Shown piece after piece: positions 24,976-32,946 of a stretch of DNA of 57,458 bases. The position numbers and the translations under genes were made by a program. Position 1 is the stretch's first letter. Each line of letters opens with the position of its first letter. Source of the stretch: CALWPV01 sp045632125. Its GTDB lineage: Bacteria > Bacillota > Clostridia > Lachnospirales > Bianqueaceae. The notes below the pieces were generated by a model. It made no database searches. It was not told the origin of the DNA and worked only from the letters and a program-made list of their open reading frames with translations. The stretch is from the NCBI GenBank assembly GCA_045632125.1, contig JAZQWC010000077.1, forward strand, positions 1-57,458. The letters are read 5' to 3'.

Positions 24976-24991
24976 TGTTCCACGTGGAACA
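24976..24991. promoter_or_regulatory. parS: parS site 3
   Basis: A perfect TGTTCCACGTGGAACA, 42 nt (centre to centre, four helical turns) from parS 2, so both sites face the same side of the DNA. It lies about 40 nt before the parA -35 box. Confidence 0.94.
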
Positions 24992-25030
24992 TTTTGAAAA
25001 ATATTTCGTAGAAGAAGGTTTGAAAAGGTT

Positions 25031-25058
25031 TTGCTTTTACTGTAATGTATGATATAAT
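25031..25058 (+). promoter_or_regulatory. Promoter of parA-parB
   Basis: TTGCTT (25031-25036), a 16-nt spacer and TATAAT (25053-25058), next to parS 3. ParB spreading from parS could repress it. Confidence 0.6.
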
Positions 25059-25118
25059 TAGTTTCGACTGTTTTGAATATGTGAAATGTGAATTTTGAAG
25101 AGGAAAGGGGTTATCGAT

Positions 25119-25883
25119 ATGGGTAAAGTAATTGCGGTGGCTAACCAAAAGGGCGGTGTTGGTAAAACAACGACAACCGTGAACTTAGGTGCATGTTTAG
25201 GTGAAAAAGGTAAAAAGGTTTTGATTATTGATATGGATCCGCAGGGTAATACCACAAGCGGATTTGGTATTGATAAAGATCGATTAATGGCTACCAGTTA
25301 TGAAATGGTGTTGGGTGACACCACGGTAGAAGAAAGTCTGATTGAGATGCCGGATTATAAGGTGGATATTATTCCTTCTAGCATGGATTTAGCTGGAGCA
25401 GAAGTAGAATTGATCGGTATAGATCATCGTGAAGCGCTTTTAGATGAAAAAATCTCTCAAATCAAAGATTATTATGATTTTATTCTGATCGATTGTCCTC
25501 CTTCTTTAAATATTCTGACCATTAATGCATTTAGAGCAGCAGATTCGATTTTAGTTCCGATACAATGCGAATTCTATGCTTTGGAAGGATTGACTCAGTT
25601 GATCAGCACGATTAACTTAGTTAAACAGAGACTCAACCCGAAAATTGACATTGAAGGCATTTTATTTACCATGTACGATAATCGTACAAAACTGTGTACG
25701 CAGGTTGTGGATGAAGTAAAAGGCTTTTTACCTAGCAAAATATACGAAACAAAGATTCCGCGCAATATACGTTTGGCTGAGGCTCCCAGTTATGGTATGC
25801 CGGTGTTGTATTATGAGAGAAGTTCAAAGGGCGCTGTAAGTTATATGGAGCTAGCGGAAGAAGTTATTCGAAAGAATCAGTGA
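25119..25883 (+). CDS. parA: Chromosome-partitioning ATPase ParA/Soj
   Basis: 254 residues from the ATG at 25119. The deviant Walker A KGGVGKTTT is near residue 11, with IIDMDPQGNTTSG and the Walker B-like ILIDCPPSL. It is a MinD/ParA-class ATPase that dimerises on DNA and moves ParB-parS complexes. In Bacillus, Soj also regulates DnaA. It overlaps parB by four bases at most if the upstream GTG of parB is used. Confidence 0.96.
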   Translation: MGKVIAVANQKGGVGKTTTTVNLGACLGEKGKKVLIIDMDPQGNTTSGFGIDKDRLMATSYEMVLGDTTVEESLIEMPDYKVDIIPSSMDLAGAEVELIGIDHREALLDEKISQIKDYYDFILIDCPPSLNILTINAFRAADSILVPIQCEFYALEGLTQLISTINLVKQRLNPKIDIEGILFTMYDNRTKLCTQVVDEVKGFLPSKIYETKIPRNIRLAEAPSYGMPVLYYERSSKGAVSYMELAEEVIRKNQ

Positions 25884-25894
25884 AGGGGATAATG

Positions 25895-26875
25895 ATGGAA
25901 AATAAAAGAAAAAGAGGCCTAGGTCGTGGTCTGAGTGCCTTAATTGGAAATGAGCCCATGGTTGCTCCGCGGGCTGAGCAGGAAACAGTGGTTGCAGAAA
26001 AGCAGGAAGTAAAAGAACCTGAAATTAGAGAAGTGATCAAAGAGGTCATCAAAGAGGTTGAAGTAGTAAAAGAGGTCGAGGTAATAAAGGAAGGTGTTCA
26101 GATGATGGATATTTACCAGGTAGAACCCGATCGCAGCCAGCCTCGTCAAAACTTTGATGACGAGAAATTGGATGAATTAACGGAATCCATTAAGCAGTAC
26201 GGTGTACTTCAGCCGCTGATCGTGCAGAAAAAAGATGGATTTTATCAGATCATTGCGGGTGAACGCAGATGGCGTGCAGCTAGAAATGCAGGCTTAGACA
26301 AGGTTCCGGTTATTATTAAAGAGTATAATTCGGAAGAAACATTGGCAATTTCCTTGATTGAGAATATTCAGCGAGAAGACTTAAGCCCCATTGAAGAAGC
26401 TTTGGCATATAAGCGATTGATGGAAGACCATCAACTGAAACAGGAGGAAGTGGCAGAAAAAGTCGGAAAAAGTCGTTCAGCTATTGCTAACTTTCTGCGT
26501 TTACTGAATCTAGATGAAACGGTACAAGGGATGGTAGCAGATGGAAAGATTTCTGCCGGCCATGCAAAGGTGCTTTTGGGAGTAGATTCCAAAGAAAAAC
26601 AAAAAAAGTTGGCTCAGCTTACCATAGAACAAGAGTTGAGTGTTCGCCAGTTGGAAAAAATGGTGCAAGCTGTAAAGAAACCGAAGAAAGAAGATGAAAC
26701 AGACCCTGTAGAAGCCTTGATTTATCAGTCGATTGGTCAAAAAATGCAGGATATTCTGGGAACAAAAGTGAATATCATTCAAGGAAAACGAAAAGGAAAG
26801 ATCGAAATTGAATATTATTCTCCTGACGATCTGGAGCGCATTCTTGATATGATGAATCAAATTGGACAACAGTAA
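25895..26875 (+). CDS. parB: Chromosome-partitioning protein ParB/Spo0J
   Basis: 326 residues from the ATG at 25895, chosen for its distance to AAGGGG; 25892 and a GTG at 25880 are alternatives. The start KRGLGRGLSALIG is the ParA-stimulating peptide. Next comes a low-complexity coiled segment of repeated EVIKEV/EVVKEV units (about 40-65). The CTPase domain has QPRQNFD, GERRWRAARNAGL and ENIQREDL, the helix-turn-helix is KQEEVAEKVGKSRSAIANFLRLL, and the dimerisation domain is at the C-terminus. It loads at the three parS sites here. Confidence 0.96.
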   Translation: MENKRKRGLGRGLSALIGNEPMVAPRAEQETVVAEKQEVKEPEIREVIKEVIKEVEVVKEVEVIKEGVQMMDIYQVEPDRSQPRQNFDDEKLDELTESIKQYGVLQPLIVQKKDGFYQIIAGERRWRAARNAGLDKVPVIIKEYNSEETLAISLIENIQREDLSPIEEALAYKRLMEDHQLKQEEVAEKVGKSRSAIANFLRLLNLDETVQGMVADGKISAGHAKVLLGVDSKEKQKKLAQLTIEQELSVRQLEKMVQAVKKPKKEDETDPVEALIYQSIGQKMQDILGTKVNIIQGKRKGKIEIEYYSPDDLERILDMMNQIGQQ

Positions 26876-26886
26876 AAAATGAGGAT

Positions 26887-26920
26887 AAACGGCAAGGGCA
26901 ATGTCTTTGCCGTTTGTTAT
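26887..26920 (+). terminator. Hairpin after parB
   Basis: AAACGGCAA (26887-26895) with TTGCCGTTT (26907-26915), followed by GTTATAAC. The tail is weak. Confidence 0.55.
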
Positions 26921-26940
26921 AACATAGGAAGGAAAAGAAA

Positions 26941-27774
26941 ATGATTCAAATTATCGGACTGGATCTGGATGGAACGCTATTAAATGATCAAAAAGCGATT
27001 TGTGATCGAAATATAGAAGTACTGATGAAGGCAAAGGAAAAGGGAGCAAAAATCGTACTCTGCTCCGGCCGTGCACCGGAGGGAATGCAACGCGAACTGA
27101 AGGTTCTTGGTTTAAAAGAAAAAGGACAATACGGTGTTGGGTTAAATGGTGCAGTAATTTATGAGGCGGATACAGGGAAAATCGTACATCAAACACGGAT
27201 GAAGCCTGAGGCGGTACGTACGATGGTGGAAGTTGGAAGAACTTTCAGTGACAGAATGAACGTACAGGTGTATACTGCCGGAGAAGTATATGTGGAACGA
27301 TGGGATGAAACCACTGATTATTATGAAAAAGCCACCGGAAGTCATCCGAAACTGGTGGAAAATGTGTTAGATTATGTAAATGAAACCATAAAGATCGTAT
27401 TTTTTCATAAAGGTGAGTTTGATCATTCTTTACAGAAAATTATGAGATTAAAAAATGACTGCTTACCCTATGTACCCCAGGGCACCCAGTGTGTGATTTC
27501 GGCTCCGTATTTAGTAGAGTTTTTGGATGCGGAAATTGATAAAGGAAAGGGTATGGATGTTCTCGCTTCTTACTTAAATGTACCACAGCAAGATGTCATG
27601 TGCGTAGGTGATCAGGAAAATGATATGCCCATGTTGAAATATGCAGGACTTAGTGTTGTTATGGCTAATGGAGCACCTCATGTAAAAGAGTTGGCTCATT
27701 ATGTGACAGAATGCGACAATAATGAGGGTGGCGTGGCAGAAGCTGTCGAGAAATTTGTGTTGGCAAGCCGGTAA
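26941..27774 (+). CDS. Cof-type HAD-IIB phosphatase
   Basis: 277 residues. The nucleophile motif is GLDLDGTLL, motif II is VLCSGRAPEG, the motif III Lys is in DKGKGMDVL, and motif IV is VGDQENDMPML. A C2B-type cap lies between. Family members dephosphorylate sugar phosphates, PLP, FMN and similar small metabolites, and the substrate is not predictable. The ATG follows AGGAAGG. It lies downstream of parB with a weak hairpin between, so partial cotranscription is possible. Confidence 0.88.
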   Translation: MIQIIGLDLDGTLLNDQKAICDRNIEVLMKAKEKGAKIVLCSGRAPEGMQRELKVLGLKEKGQYGVGLNGAVIYEADTGKIVHQTRMKPEAVRTMVEVGRTFSDRMNVQVYTAGEVYVERWDETTDYYEKATGSHPKLVENVLDYVNETIKIVFFHKGEFDHSLQKIMRLKNDCLPYVPQGTQCVISAPYLVEFLDAEIDKGKGMDVLASYLNVPQQDVMCVGDQENDMPMLKYAGLSVVMANGAPHVKELAHYVTECDNNEGGVAEAVEKFVLASR

Positions 27775-27780
27775 AAGGAC

Positions 27781-27809
27781 TTGCAATTTAATAGTCAATC
27801 GGGTATAAT
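27781..27809 (+). promoter_or_regulatory. Promoter of tRNA-Arg(CCG)
   Basis: TTGCAA (27781-27786), a 17-nt spacer and a perfect TATAAT (27804-27809), about 100 nt before the tRNA. Confidence 0.7.
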
Positions 27810-27844
27810 AGACTATGCTTTAAAACAACTAATAGTTTGTATCT

Positions 27845-27906
27845 AAGGCTGTAGCCCGCAAGAAATGTTTTGTATTTCTTGCCATAGTTTGGCTACGCCA
27901 AACTAT
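27845..27906 (+). repeat. Hairpin-rich leader of tRNA-Arg(CCG)
   Basis: AAGGCTGTAGCC (27845-27856), then a hairpin GCAAGAAAT/ATTTCTTGC (27858-27882), then ATAGTTTGGC-TAC-GCCAAACTAT (27884-27906). The flanking AAGGCTGTAGCC and ATAGTTTGGC are contiguous in the leader of the second tRNA-Arg (30825-30846), so the middle hairpin looks inserted. Confidence 0.7.
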
Positions 27907-27908
27907 TT

Positions 27909-27981
27909 GCACCTGTAGCTCAGTGGATAGAGCGATGGCTTCCGGAGCCATGCGTCGGGGGTTCGAATCCTCTCGGGTGTA
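27909..27981 (+). tRNA. tRNA-Arg (anticodon CCG)
   Basis: 73 nt with no encoded CCA. The acceptor GCACCTG pairs with CGGGTGT. The D arm is GCTC...GAGC, the anticodon stem ATGGC/GCCAT has loop TTCCGGA (anticodon CCG), and the T arm has GTTCGAATC. It reads CGG arginine codons. It is followed by a terminator with arms AAACCTGC (27990-27997) and GCAGGTTT (28021-28028). Confidence 0.93.
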
Positions 27982-27989
27982 TTCAAACG

Positions 27990-28037
27990 AAACCTGCTTG
28001 TATCAGTTATTATGATTACGGCAGGTTTTTGTGTTTT
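27990..28037 (+). terminator. Terminator after tRNA-Arg(CCG)
   Basis: AAACCTGC (27990-27997) and GCAGGTTT (28021-28028), then TTGTGTTTT. Confidence 0.65.
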
Positions 28038-28096
28038 AATCAGGTAATTCACGATCAATCAAATAAAAATCAAATAGTATAAGGGAGATAAAACAT

Positions 28097-29197
28097 ATGG
28101 AAAAAGTAAGTTGGAAAAAAATCTGTACCCTTGTTCTTGGCGCGGTGGTGCTGTATTGGCTTCTGAACCACTTTGGAATCGTAACGGGAGCGATAGGCTC
28201 TTTATTAAGTTTATTTTCACCCTTCATTTTAGGCGGGGCGTTAGCATTTATGATTAATGTCCCTATGGCTGCAATTGAAAGAAAGTTGAAACTAAAGAAG
28301 AATAAAAGAGTTGCAGCCTTTGGTATAACGATGATTTTATTTGTTGCAATCATAGCTTTTTGTGCGGTGGTGATCATACCGCAAGTGGTCGATACGATTC
28401 AGTTGATCGCGAATCAAGTGCCCACGGCGGTAAATACAGCGCAAAAGTTTTTGGAAGAAATACCTTTCCCAGAACTGCAGAAAATCGTTTCGCAGTGGCA
28501 GATCGATTGGAGTTCGATCACACAGAAGTTGGTGGGTGTACTACAGGAGAGTGCTACGGGCTTGATCAATTCGGGAATCAATATTATAAGTTCTATCATC
28601 AGTGGTGTAACTTCTTTTTTAATTGGCTTTGTCTTTGCTGTTTATGTATTGATGCAAAAAGAAAAACTAGGAAAACAGCTGAACCGATTGTTAACTGCCT
28701 TTTTACCACAAAAGTATGCGCAACAGGTGAAACGAATTGGCAACATGACTTATACTACTTTTTCTAAGTTCTTGTCCGGCCAGTGTTTGGAAGCCTTGAT
28801 CCTTGGTGGAATGTTCTTTGTGGTGATGGTAGTGGTACAGCTGCCGTATCCGCTGGTGATCAGCATTCTAATCAGTTTGACAGCCTTGATCCCCATTGTA
28901 GGTGCCTTTATTGGTTGTGCCATCGGTTTATTGCTCATTGTTATGGTGAGTCCGGTGCAGGCCTTGATTTTCTTTATTTTATTCCTGATCCTACAGCAGA
29001 TCGAAGGTAATTTGATCTATCCTCATGTGGTGGGTAATTCAGTTGGACTGCCTTCTATATGGGTGCTGGTGGCAGTTACTATTGGAGGAAATCTAATGGG
29101 AATCCTCGGAATGTTAATCTTTATTCCGATTTGTTCAGTGGCTTATGTGCTGCTTCGTGAAATTGTAGAGAAAAGATTGGCAAATCAAAAGCGATAA
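28097..29197 (+). CDS. AI-2E family (UPF0118) membrane permease
   Basis: 366 residues with about eight hydrophobic segments. Two lie near the N-terminus (about 10-50), one follows at 72-95, and an extended polar region at 100-150 resembles the extracellular domain. The C-terminal half holds PYPLVISILISLTALIPIVGAFIG and GNLIYPHVVGNSVGLPSIWV, both conserved in the family. Members export autoinducer-2, act as Na+(Li+)/H+ antiporters or have unknown roles, so no substrate is assigned. The ATG follows AAGGGAG. It has a clear terminator downstream. Confidence 0.88.
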   Translation: MEKVSWKKICTLVLGAVVLYWLLNHFGIVTGAIGSLLSLFSPFILGGALAFMINVPMAAIERKLKLKKNKRVAAFGITMILFVAIIAFCAVVIIPQVVDTIQLIANQVPTAVNTAQKFLEEIPFPELQKIVSQWQIDWSSITQKLVGVLQESATGLINSGINIISSIISGVTSFLIGFVFAVYVLMQKEKLGKQLNRLLTAFLPQKYAQQVKRIGNMTYTTFSKFLSGQCLEALILGGMFFVVMVVVQLPYPLVISILISLTALIPIVGAFIGCAIGLLLIVMVSPVQALIFFILFLILQQIEGNLIYPHVVGNSVGLPSIWVLVAVTIGGNLMGILGMLIFIPICSVAYVLLREIVEKRLANQKR

Positions 29198-29212
29198 AAA
29201 CATCAAATTTTT

Positions 29213-29237
29213 GGCCGCATTGCGGCCATTTATTTTT
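29213..29237 (+). terminator. Terminator after the AI-2E permease
   Basis: GGCCGC-ATT-GCGGCC (29213-29227) with a 3-nt loop, followed by ATTTATTTTT. Confidence 0.65.
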
Positions 29238-29285
29238 CCACAAAACCAATAGAAAAGATGATTAAAAATTTTACTATTAGGGTAC

Positions 29286-29314
29286 TTGTGCAATTTGACG
29301 ATTGGCGATATAAT
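29286..29314 (+). promoter_or_regulatory. Promoter of the M18 aminopeptidase
   Basis: TTGTGC (29286-29291), a 17-nt spacer and TATAAT (29309-29314), 31 nt before the ATG. Confidence 0.65.
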
Positions 29315-29345
29315 GATTATATCTTGAATCAGGAGGTATATTCCA

Positions 29346-30734
29346 ATGGAGAAGAAATCTTTGTGGGAGACCTGGACACCCGAATTAAAACAGTCCATGA
29401 TGGATTTTTGCGAAGGATATAAAGCATTTATGTCCAAGTGCAAAACCGAACGCGAATGCGTTGATGAATTGATTGTAATGGCTGAAAAAGCCGGTTATAA
29501 AAATCTGGAAGAGTGTATCGCAAAGGGCGAAAAGCTGGTTCCCGGTGATAAAGTTTATGCCAATAACCGTAATCGTTTTATTGTTATGGTTCAGATTGGT
29601 GAAGAAGACCTTTCTACCGGCTTGAGACTGCTGGGTGCTCATATCGACTCTCCCAGACTTGACCTGAAACCCAATCCTTTGTATGAGGATAGCGGTTTTG
29701 CTATGTTGAAGACTCACTACTATGGTGGCGTTAAGAAGTTCCAGTGGGTAACCCTGCCTTTGGCTATCCATGGTGTTGTATGCTTGAAAGATGGTTCCAC
29801 TGTTAAGATCTGCATCGGTGAAGATGCCGGCGACCCCGTTTTCGGTATTACCGATATTCTGCCTCACTTGGGCAAAGATCAGCGCAATAAAACCATCGGC
29901 GAGGCTTTCACCGGTGAAGATCTGAACGTTACTTTCGGCAGCACTCCTGCTGAGGGTGAAGATGTAAAAGATCCTTTCAAAACCAATGTTTTGAATATTC
30001 TGAAAGACAAATATGGCATCGAAGAAGCTGACTTCCAGTCTGCTGAAATCGAAGTTGTACCTGCCGGTGCTGCTCGCGACCTGGGTATCGACCGCAGTAT
30101 GGTATATGCTTATGGTCATGATGATCGTATCTGTGCATATACTTCTGTAATGGCTCAGCTTGACTTTGCTAATGAAGTAACTAAGAAAACATATGTATCT
30201 TTGCTGGTAGATAAGGAAGAGATCGGCAGCGTAGGCGCTACCGGTATGAAATCCAGATTCTTCGAGCATTGCATGGCCGAGATCATGGAACTGTGCGGTG
30301 GCTATAATGATCTGAAGATGCGTCGTATGTGGAATAACTCCAAGATGCTGTCTTCTGATGTAAGTGCTGCATTTGATCCTAACTTCCCCAGCGTACATGA
30401 GAGAAACAACGCTCCTTTCTTCCATTATGGTCCTGTACTGCATAAGTACACCGGTAGTGGCGGTAAGGGTGGCTCTAACGATGCAACTGCTGAGTATGTT
30501 GCAGAGCTGCGCAATATTTTTGATAATAACGAAATTAAATATCAGATGGCTGAACTGGGTAAAGTAGACCAGGGTGGCGGCGGCACCATCGCTTTCATCA
30601 CTGCTGAGTATCCCATGGACGTTATCGACTTGGGTATCCCGCTTCACAACATGCATGCTCCCTGGGAAGTTGCAGCTAAGTCTGACATCTTCGAGGCTTA
30701 CAGAGCATATAAAGTATTCCTGACCAACATCTAA
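29346..30734 (+). CDS. M18-family aminopeptidase
   Basis: 462 residues, the family length. Zinc and catalytic motifs are GAHIDSPRLDL (His and Asp ligands), DKEEIGSVGATG (catalytic Glu-Glu), SSDVSAAFDPNF and the final HNMHAPWEVAAKSD with the last His ligand. It is a large dodecameric cytosolic peptidase, in relatives with a preference for acidic or hydrophobic N-terminal residues. It lies alone between its own promoter and a hairpin. It is one of two metal aminopeptidases in the window, the other being the M29 enzyme. Confidence 0.93.
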   Translation: MEKKSLWETWTPELKQSMMDFCEGYKAFMSKCKTERECVDELIVMAEKAGYKNLEECIAKGEKLVPGDKVYANNRNRFIVMVQIGEEDLSTGLRLLGAHIDSPRLDLKPNPLYEDSGFAMLKTHYYGGVKKFQWVTLPLAIHGVVCLKDGSTVKICIGEDAGDPVFGITDILPHLGKDQRNKTIGEAFTGEDLNVTFGSTPAEGEDVKDPFKTNVLNILKDKYGIEEADFQSAEIEVVPAGAARDLGIDRSMVYAYGHDDRICAYTSVMAQLDFANEVTKKTYVSLLVDKEEIGSVGATGMKSRFFEHCMAEIMELCGGYNDLKMRRMWNNSKMLSSDVSAAFDPNFPSVHERNNAPFFHYGPVLHKYTGSGGKGGSNDATAEYVAELRNIFDNNEIKYQMAELGKVDQGGGGTIAFITAEYPMDVIDLGIPLHNMHAPWEVAAKSDIFEAYRAYKVFLTNI

Positions 30735-30775
30735 TTGGTTGGAATTTGAATTGTACAATCGGCGTATGAGCGGCG

Positions 30776-30805
30776 ATGAGATCCCTTCCCTTGAAGGGGT
30801 CTCAT
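30776..30805 (+). terminator. Hairpin after the M18 aminopeptidase
   Basis: ATGAGATCCCTTC (30776-30787 and adjoining) pairs with GAAGGGGTCTCAT (30793-30805). There is no run of T after it, so it may be a stability hairpin instead of a terminator. Confidence 0.5.
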
Positions 30806-30824
30806 TGCTTCTTCGCAGTTGTTT

Positions 30825-30926
30825 AAGGCTGTAGCCATAGTTTGGCGCAGCCGGGGTTATTGTATAAAGCGATATCCCGTAAAAAAACCGGAGGTTTTTT
30901 TACAAAATTCGCCTTCGGCGAATTTT
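30825..30926 (+). repeat. Hairpin-rich leader of tRNA-Arg(CCT)
   Basis: AAGGCTGTAGCC-ATAGTTTGGC (30825-30846) is shared with the other tRNA-Arg leader. Two perfect 3-nt-loop hairpins follow: AAAAAAACC-GGA-GGTTTTTTT (30881-30901) and AAAATTCGCC-TTC-GGCGAATTTT (30904-30926), the last ending one base before the tRNA. Confidence 0.7.
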
Positions 30927-30927
30927 T

Positions 30928-31000
30928 ACACCTGTAGCTCAGGGGATAGAGCAGTGGTTTCCTAAACCATGTGTCGGAGGTTCGAATCCTCTCAGGTGTA
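30928..31000 (+). tRNA. tRNA-Arg (anticodon CCT)
   Basis: 73 nt. The acceptor ACACCTG pairs with CAGGTGT. The anticodon stem GTGGT/ACCAT has loop TTCCTAA (anticodon CCT, reading AGG), and the T arm is GGAGG-TTCGAAT-CCTCT. It shares most of its body with tRNA-Arg(CCG), so the two genes are paralogues. No terminator lies between it and lepB 105 nt on, so they are probably on one transcript. Confidence 0.92.
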
Positions 31001-31105
31001 CTGATGCTGAATCGGTTATAGAAAAGAAAAAGGGTGAACCGAGGTAAGTTTTCGGCTGCATTAAGCAGCATAGTGAAGTGGTGAGCTAGAAAGGTACGGG
31101 GCAAA

Positions 31106-31687
31106 ATGTCAGACAAAGATTTATCGAAAGTGATCCGCGACTCTTTAGAAGGACAGGAAAAAGAGGAAAAGAGATCAACGATCCGTGAACTTATCAGTTG
31201 GGTACTGGTAATTGTAATGTCAGTAGGTGTAGCGTTATTTTTAAATGGATTCGTAATTGTAAATGCGAGAGTAACCAGTGGTTCCATGGAAAACACCATT
31301 ATGACGGGTGACCGTGTGCTGGGTCTTCGTTTTTCATATTGGTTTTCGGAACCTCAGCAGGGAGATATTGTGATTTTCAAATATCCCGATAATGAAACTC
31401 AAAATTATATTAAGCGCATTATCGGTCTGCCCGGTGATAGGGTAGAAATTGTAGAGGGTCTGGTATATGTAAACGGTGAATTATTAAATGAACCTTATTT
31501 ATGGGAAATACCAAGGGGGTCTTTTGGACCCTATGAAGTGCCGGAAGGGCATTACTTTATGCTGGGTGATAACCGAAATAATTCACGTGATTCAAGATAT
31601 TGGAACAATAAATTTGTATCGGATGAACAGATCTTAGGCAAGGCGTATTGGATCTACTATCCGGAACTGAGAAGTGTCAATCATTAA
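31106..31687 (+). CDS. lepB: Type I signal peptidase LepB (SipS-type)
   Basis: 193 residues. There is one transmembrane helix at about 30-52. The catalytic Ser60 is in SGSMENT, the catalytic Lys103 is in YIKRIIGLPGD, and box E is GDNRNNSRDSR. It removes signal peptides on the outer face of the membrane. The leader contains GGCTGC/GCAGC. The start lies after GGGGCAAA, a modest ribosome site. The size is typical of the short Gram-positive form. Confidence 0.96.
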   Translation: MSDKDLSKVIRDSLEGQEKEEKRSTIRELISWVLVIVMSVGVALFLNGFVIVNARVTSGSMENTIMTGDRVLGLRFSYWFSEPQQGDIVIFKYPDNETQNYIKRIIGLPGDRVEIVEGLVYVNGELLNEPYLWEIPRGSFGPYEVPEGHYFMLGDNRNNSRDSRYWNNKFVSDEQILGKAYWIYYPELRSVNH

Positions 31688-31694
31688 ATAAAAA

Positions 31695-31730
31695 AGGAAC
31701 GACTCATGTGGTGAGTCGTTCCTAATTTTT
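31695..31730 (+). terminator. Bidirectional terminator between lepB and the antiporter
   Basis: AGGAACGACTCA (31695-31706) and TGAGTCGTTCCT (31712-31723), flanked by AAAAA on the left and ATTTTTT on the right, between convergent genes. Confidence 0.8.
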
Positions 31731-31746
31731 TAGTCTGTTTTACGGG

Positions 31747-32946
31747 TCAGCCATCTGCTTTCAGGCGTGGAGCCTTTTCGTTAGCGATCTCGCCGGCCTT
31801 CATCAAGCTGAATTTAGCAACGGCAGGACCAACCAGCTCATAAATAAAGGTCGCGCACAGGATGATGGCACGAATGGTGGCACCAAATTGGGGCACTGCA
31901 GTGGTGGCAACCAACGAAAGACCGATGGCAACACCTGCCTGGGGAACAAGAGCCAAGCCCAAATATTTTTTTATCTTGGAATCGGCTTTGCAAAGAGCAG
32001 CACCAAAAGCAACGCCACCCATTTTGCCAACTACACGCAACAGCACGTAGATTACACCGGCCACACCGATGCTTGACAAAATGGAAAGCTGCAGTTCGGC
32101 ACCGGAACCAACAAAGAAGAGCATAAATAACGGAGGTGTAAATCCGTCGGTAATATGCATGATCTTAGCAGTTTCACGGCTAAAATTGGTAAGGGCAGCG
32201 CCCATAGCCATGCAATACAGCAAAGAGGAAAAACCACAGAGCTCGGAAACACCAACACCAAGGAAAATGAAGGCAATGATCAGAGCCAAACGATTTCCTT
32301 CCTTTTTAAAGAAGCGTAGTGGAATGGTGAAGACGATGCCGGTCAGGAAACCTACCACCAAAGCACCACCAATCTCGATTAGAGGAGAAAGAAGAGCTTC
32401 ACCTAAGGTCATATCGCCGCCGGCGAGGGCATTGGCGATGGCCACACAAATGCCAAAGTACATCAGGGCCGTAGCGTCATCAATAGCAACAACTGAAAGC
32501 AAGGTTTCGGTCATAGGACCTTTGGCTTTATATTGCTTAATAACCATGATGGTAGCAGCAGGAGCAGTGGCAGCAGCGATCGCACCCAAAACCAAAGAAA
32601 AGGGAAGATCAAAACCGGCTGCAACTAAACCGATCACTACAGCGATAACAGCAAATAGTGATTCGAAGACTGCAATTACAATAGGGGTTGAACCTACTCG
32701 TTTAAAATAGGAAATTTTAAATTCAGTACCAATAGAGAAGGCGATGAAGCCAAGAGCCGCATTGGAAATAATGGTAAAACTATGAATCGCCGTCTCTGGT
32801 ATGATATTAAATACACTAGGACCTAGCAATAAACCGGCAATCAGATATCCGGTAACATTAGGTAATTTAACTTGCTTTACTAAGCGACCGCACAGCATAC
32901 CCGCAAAGATCATGATGGCGATCTGTAAAAGAGTATGCGTAACCAT
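31747..32946 (-). CDS. CPA2-type cation:proton antiporter (KefB-like membrane domain)
   Basis: 399 residues, almost wholly hydrophobic with about 11-12 helices. GYLIAGLLLGPSVF in helix 2 and FSIGTEF are typical of CPA2 exchangers. AIAAATAPAATIMVI and VVAIDDATALMYF, with the paired Asp region expected to carry ions, are conserved. It has no C-terminal RCK/TrkA-N domain, unlike Kef systems. Its ATG shares one base with the stop of the upstream PII-like gene, so that separate small protein may supply the regulatory function. Na+, K+ or H+ specificity cannot be read. Confidence 0.87.
   Translation of the reverse strand: MVTHTLLQIAIMIFAGMLCGRLVKQVKLPNVTGYLIAGLLLGPSVFNIIPETAIHSFTIISNAALGFIAFSIGTEFKISYFKRVGSTPIVIAVFESLFAVIAVVIGLVAAGFDLPFSLVLGAIAAATAPAATIMVIKQYKAKGPMTETLLSVVAIDDATALMYFGICVAIANALAGGDMTLGEALLSPLIEIGGALVVGFLTGIVFTIPLRFFKKEGNRLALIIAFIFLGVGVSELCGFSSLLYCMAMGAALTNFSRETAKIMHITDGFTPPLFMLFFVGSGAELQLSILSSIGVAGVIYVLLRVVGKMGGVAFGAALCKADSKIKKYLGLALVPQAGVAIGLSLVATTAVPQFGATIRAIILCATFIYELVGPAVAKFSLMKAGEIANEKAPRLKADG

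Noticed and set aside
22214..26875. Two ParB-like genes as a sign of an integrated plasmid
   Set aside because: Noc plus ParB beside rsmG and parA is the normal Bacillota chromosome arrangement, and the parS sites are chromosomal-type.
29385..30758. A 457-codon open frame antisense to the M18 aminopeptidase
   Set aside because: No domain and no ribosome site. The plus strand has all metal-site motifs.
27909..31000. tRNA-Arg genes as attachment sites of an integrated element
   Set aside because: No integrase, no repeated 3' tRNA fragment and no foreign genes were seen between or beside them. The intervening genes are ordinary.
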